NCBI GenBank assembly: GCA_009760885.1
Contig: CM019713.1
Coordinates: 29,816,927-29,880,926 of the forward strand
Direction of reading: 5' to 3'
Source of the DNA: Achatina immaculata
Taxonomy: Eukaryota; Mollusca; Gastropoda; Stylommatophora; Achatinidae
DNA: 64,000 nucleotides
The notes under the pieces were generated by a model. That model was given only the letters and a program-made list of their open reading frames with translations. It did no database searches and was not told where the DNA came from. Positions 40,001-43,000 of the stretch are shown here, in pieces. Made by a program: the position numbers and the translations under genes. Position 1 is the stretch's first letter; every line of letters begins with the position of its first letter.

Positions 40001-43000
40001 TATGTAAAGAAACACTGTGAGCCCTATGTAATTCCTGCTAGCATGGGAAGGATGTTATAACACAAAGTATCATAAGAAAATTGAAAAAATAAAAGCACCA
40101 GTTTTATTTTATTTTGCATGGCATATAAAGTTTTGTGCGTTGCCTGCATGACTTTTGTTTTGTGTATGCAGCCATTAATGTCAGCTGTTCAGAGCAGAAG
40201 TTTAAAAAAAAAAAAATGGAACTTCTTCTGGTGGTAATATTCACCTTGATAGTATGTATGATCAGGCTGCTGAAGCTATTCTCAGGAGATGATATTTTTC
40301 AATGGGAAAAATAACATATAACAGTAAAAATCATATTTTAGTTTCTTCTGCCATCCGTATTTTAATCGGGACAGGACGCAGTTTGTAGAATGATACTGGC
40401 TTCAAAAAATAACTACAGCCCAATCTCTTTTCGGCTCAATATGTAGTTTCAAGAACTTAACTTTTGCATCCACTTTCACGAACTCAATTTCATCTTCTTA
40501 TTTTTTTGTGTGAGATATTAACACAACATTTCTGTGTGGTAATTAACAAACCAGGTGCTAACATACCACTAGGACTGACAGGAACAAAATACAGAGAAAA
40601 CTGTGACAGGGACTCTCTGTTGTGAGATCCACTTATATCTGGACTCCACTGGACGTGTAGTGCTCTTTCACCTGTCAGTGATAAAATGACAGGTCAAAGA
40701 TGATGGAATATTACGAATGTAAATGACTACACAAATGTGTGCAAGACAGGTAGAAAGAATCAAAGTTACTCTTTTTCATTCAGCGTATATAAGTCATATA
40801 CTAAATTGATGTTAACATTCTAGGCTAGATGTTCTCAACCTTTTTTTTACATTCAAGGTCCATTTTTTTCCAGCTGCATATAAGTTGCAATATTCCAATG
40901 CCATAAACTCATTTTATTCATATTACATTTTATTCATAGAAGGCATGTAATACCAAATCAATAATACAGCCATAGACCACATGATTACGCACCAAGGACA
41001 ACTTGTGGTCTGTTGACCACAGGCTGGGAACCACTGTTCTAGACCACTGACCAAAATATCTGGAAAACTCCATGTACTATTTTTAGTCAAAGATCAATAA
41101 TTACAATGTTTTCTTCTTCTTCTTTTCTTACTCTCAGATGTCAATTTTGCCATCATATAAACTTTGTCATTGCTGTCAAGGCTATGATGTCTCCAAATAA
41201 CTTCCTCCTGTTAAAAACTGCACTTATGTTTCCTCAAATTTTCATACAGCCTGTAGTCACATCTGATTCGCTGTAGTGGCAAGTTGCTCTTACATCCTTC
41301 CTGTGTCTTTAAACGTCATATAGAGCTCGCATGGTAGTTCACCAAGTTTTCTTGTTTTCGGCCAGCTTTTCAACCTCTTCAAGGGATTTTATGCCTACTA
41401 AATTGGCTTCTCTTAATAATGTCATCTAGAGTTTCAAGTGGATGACCTCTTTTTCTTCACCCTGCTGTGTTGTACTTGATAGCTTGTTTTGGGATTCTCT
41501 GTTTCTTCTCAAGTTGTTACAATGTTTAAATTTGACCAATAAAATGAAACTGCTAGAAATACTGATACAGTCAGTCCAGTCAGTCATTTGCATGTCCCTT
41601 GCAGAAACTTTTCCTCCTTAACAGCTCTCCTGTAGGCCTCTTTGTTGTAAACAAGATGCCCTGCTGCTGATGCATCCATTCGCAAACTATCAACAATGTC
41701 TTACTTATCATTTACATTTACTGATACAATAAATCCTCGATTTAACGGATCCAGATATAATAGATTTCAGATTTAATGGACCAAACAAATAATGAAAAAA
41801 ATTTGTTAACCATCGCACTGTGCACATTTCATGTTGCACTTGTTTTGGGTGGCTTGCTTTGTTTAGATCTCAGTCTGCCTTAAACTATCATGCAATCAGA
41901 TTGTATACAGTGTTTCTGCAATTTCTGAATTTAACAGATTTTCAGAGTTAACAGGCACTCCTTTCCCTGTTTTAGTCCATTAAATCAAGGGCTTACTGTT
42001 CTCCTGGAGTACTGATTTTGTATGGGATTTTTTTTCGTAATCTAATCCCAAATATATTAACTCTTCCCATGCTGGAGGAAGAAACACGGACGTGTTCTGG
42101 AGTGCTAGAGTAAAAATGTGGGTCTTGATGTTAGGGGGTATAGTTATAAAATGGAATGGAAAACAGTATTTCCATGTACTTCCATATACTCATTATGTTT
42201 CAAAGTATAACTAAATGAATGAAAATTTCTTAATTGCAGAGTTTTTTAGGAAAAAAGAAGTAATGTGATGTTTTTAGACACTGATTGTGCCCAGCTCACC
42301 ATCAGCTAGGTCTAGATCTACACTAATTACCATCTGAGATGTGTAGATCTACTTGTCGATCTCATATTCTGACTCTATGTTGCATTCTCGCTAAATTAAT
42401 GTCTGAAATAATTCCTAACTACTTCTCCAGTCGTCTAAATATGTCTAGATCTACTTGGGATACATTCAAGAGCAGTGGGGTGGTCACAGGCCATGTCCAT
42501 ACCCCTATCTACATCATCAAAAATTGAAAAATTTCGGTCTTTCACTTCCTTTTTCTCGGTCGGAATCGCTCGTAACTAGGCACTCTTTCGCCATTTTGAA
42601 AAGTGTCACTGGAATTGCAGACGAAATATGTACAATCTAAATGTTACACCGGTTGTTTTATCGAAACAAACCAATGATCACTATAATGACCATTCGCACG
42701 CATCGGGTAGACCGGAAGTGACATTATAATATTGAAAAGCACGGTAAGAGTTAAACATGTATGATAACGTGAAGGTGAGAAGACATAACAACTAAATATC
42801 TGTTCAATGCTTTACTCTTTGAATATAAAGTTTTATTTTCATTCCTTCATACCATAGTTTATTCACACTTGCAAAAGTACAAGAACATACCTTTGATACT
42901 TGTCAGCCCCTGCACCTGTGTAAGAACTAACGCCCTTGGGTCTTCCTCCATCACCTTCATCTGGAACATCGGCAGGTACTTCCCAGGCTTGACCTAAGAT

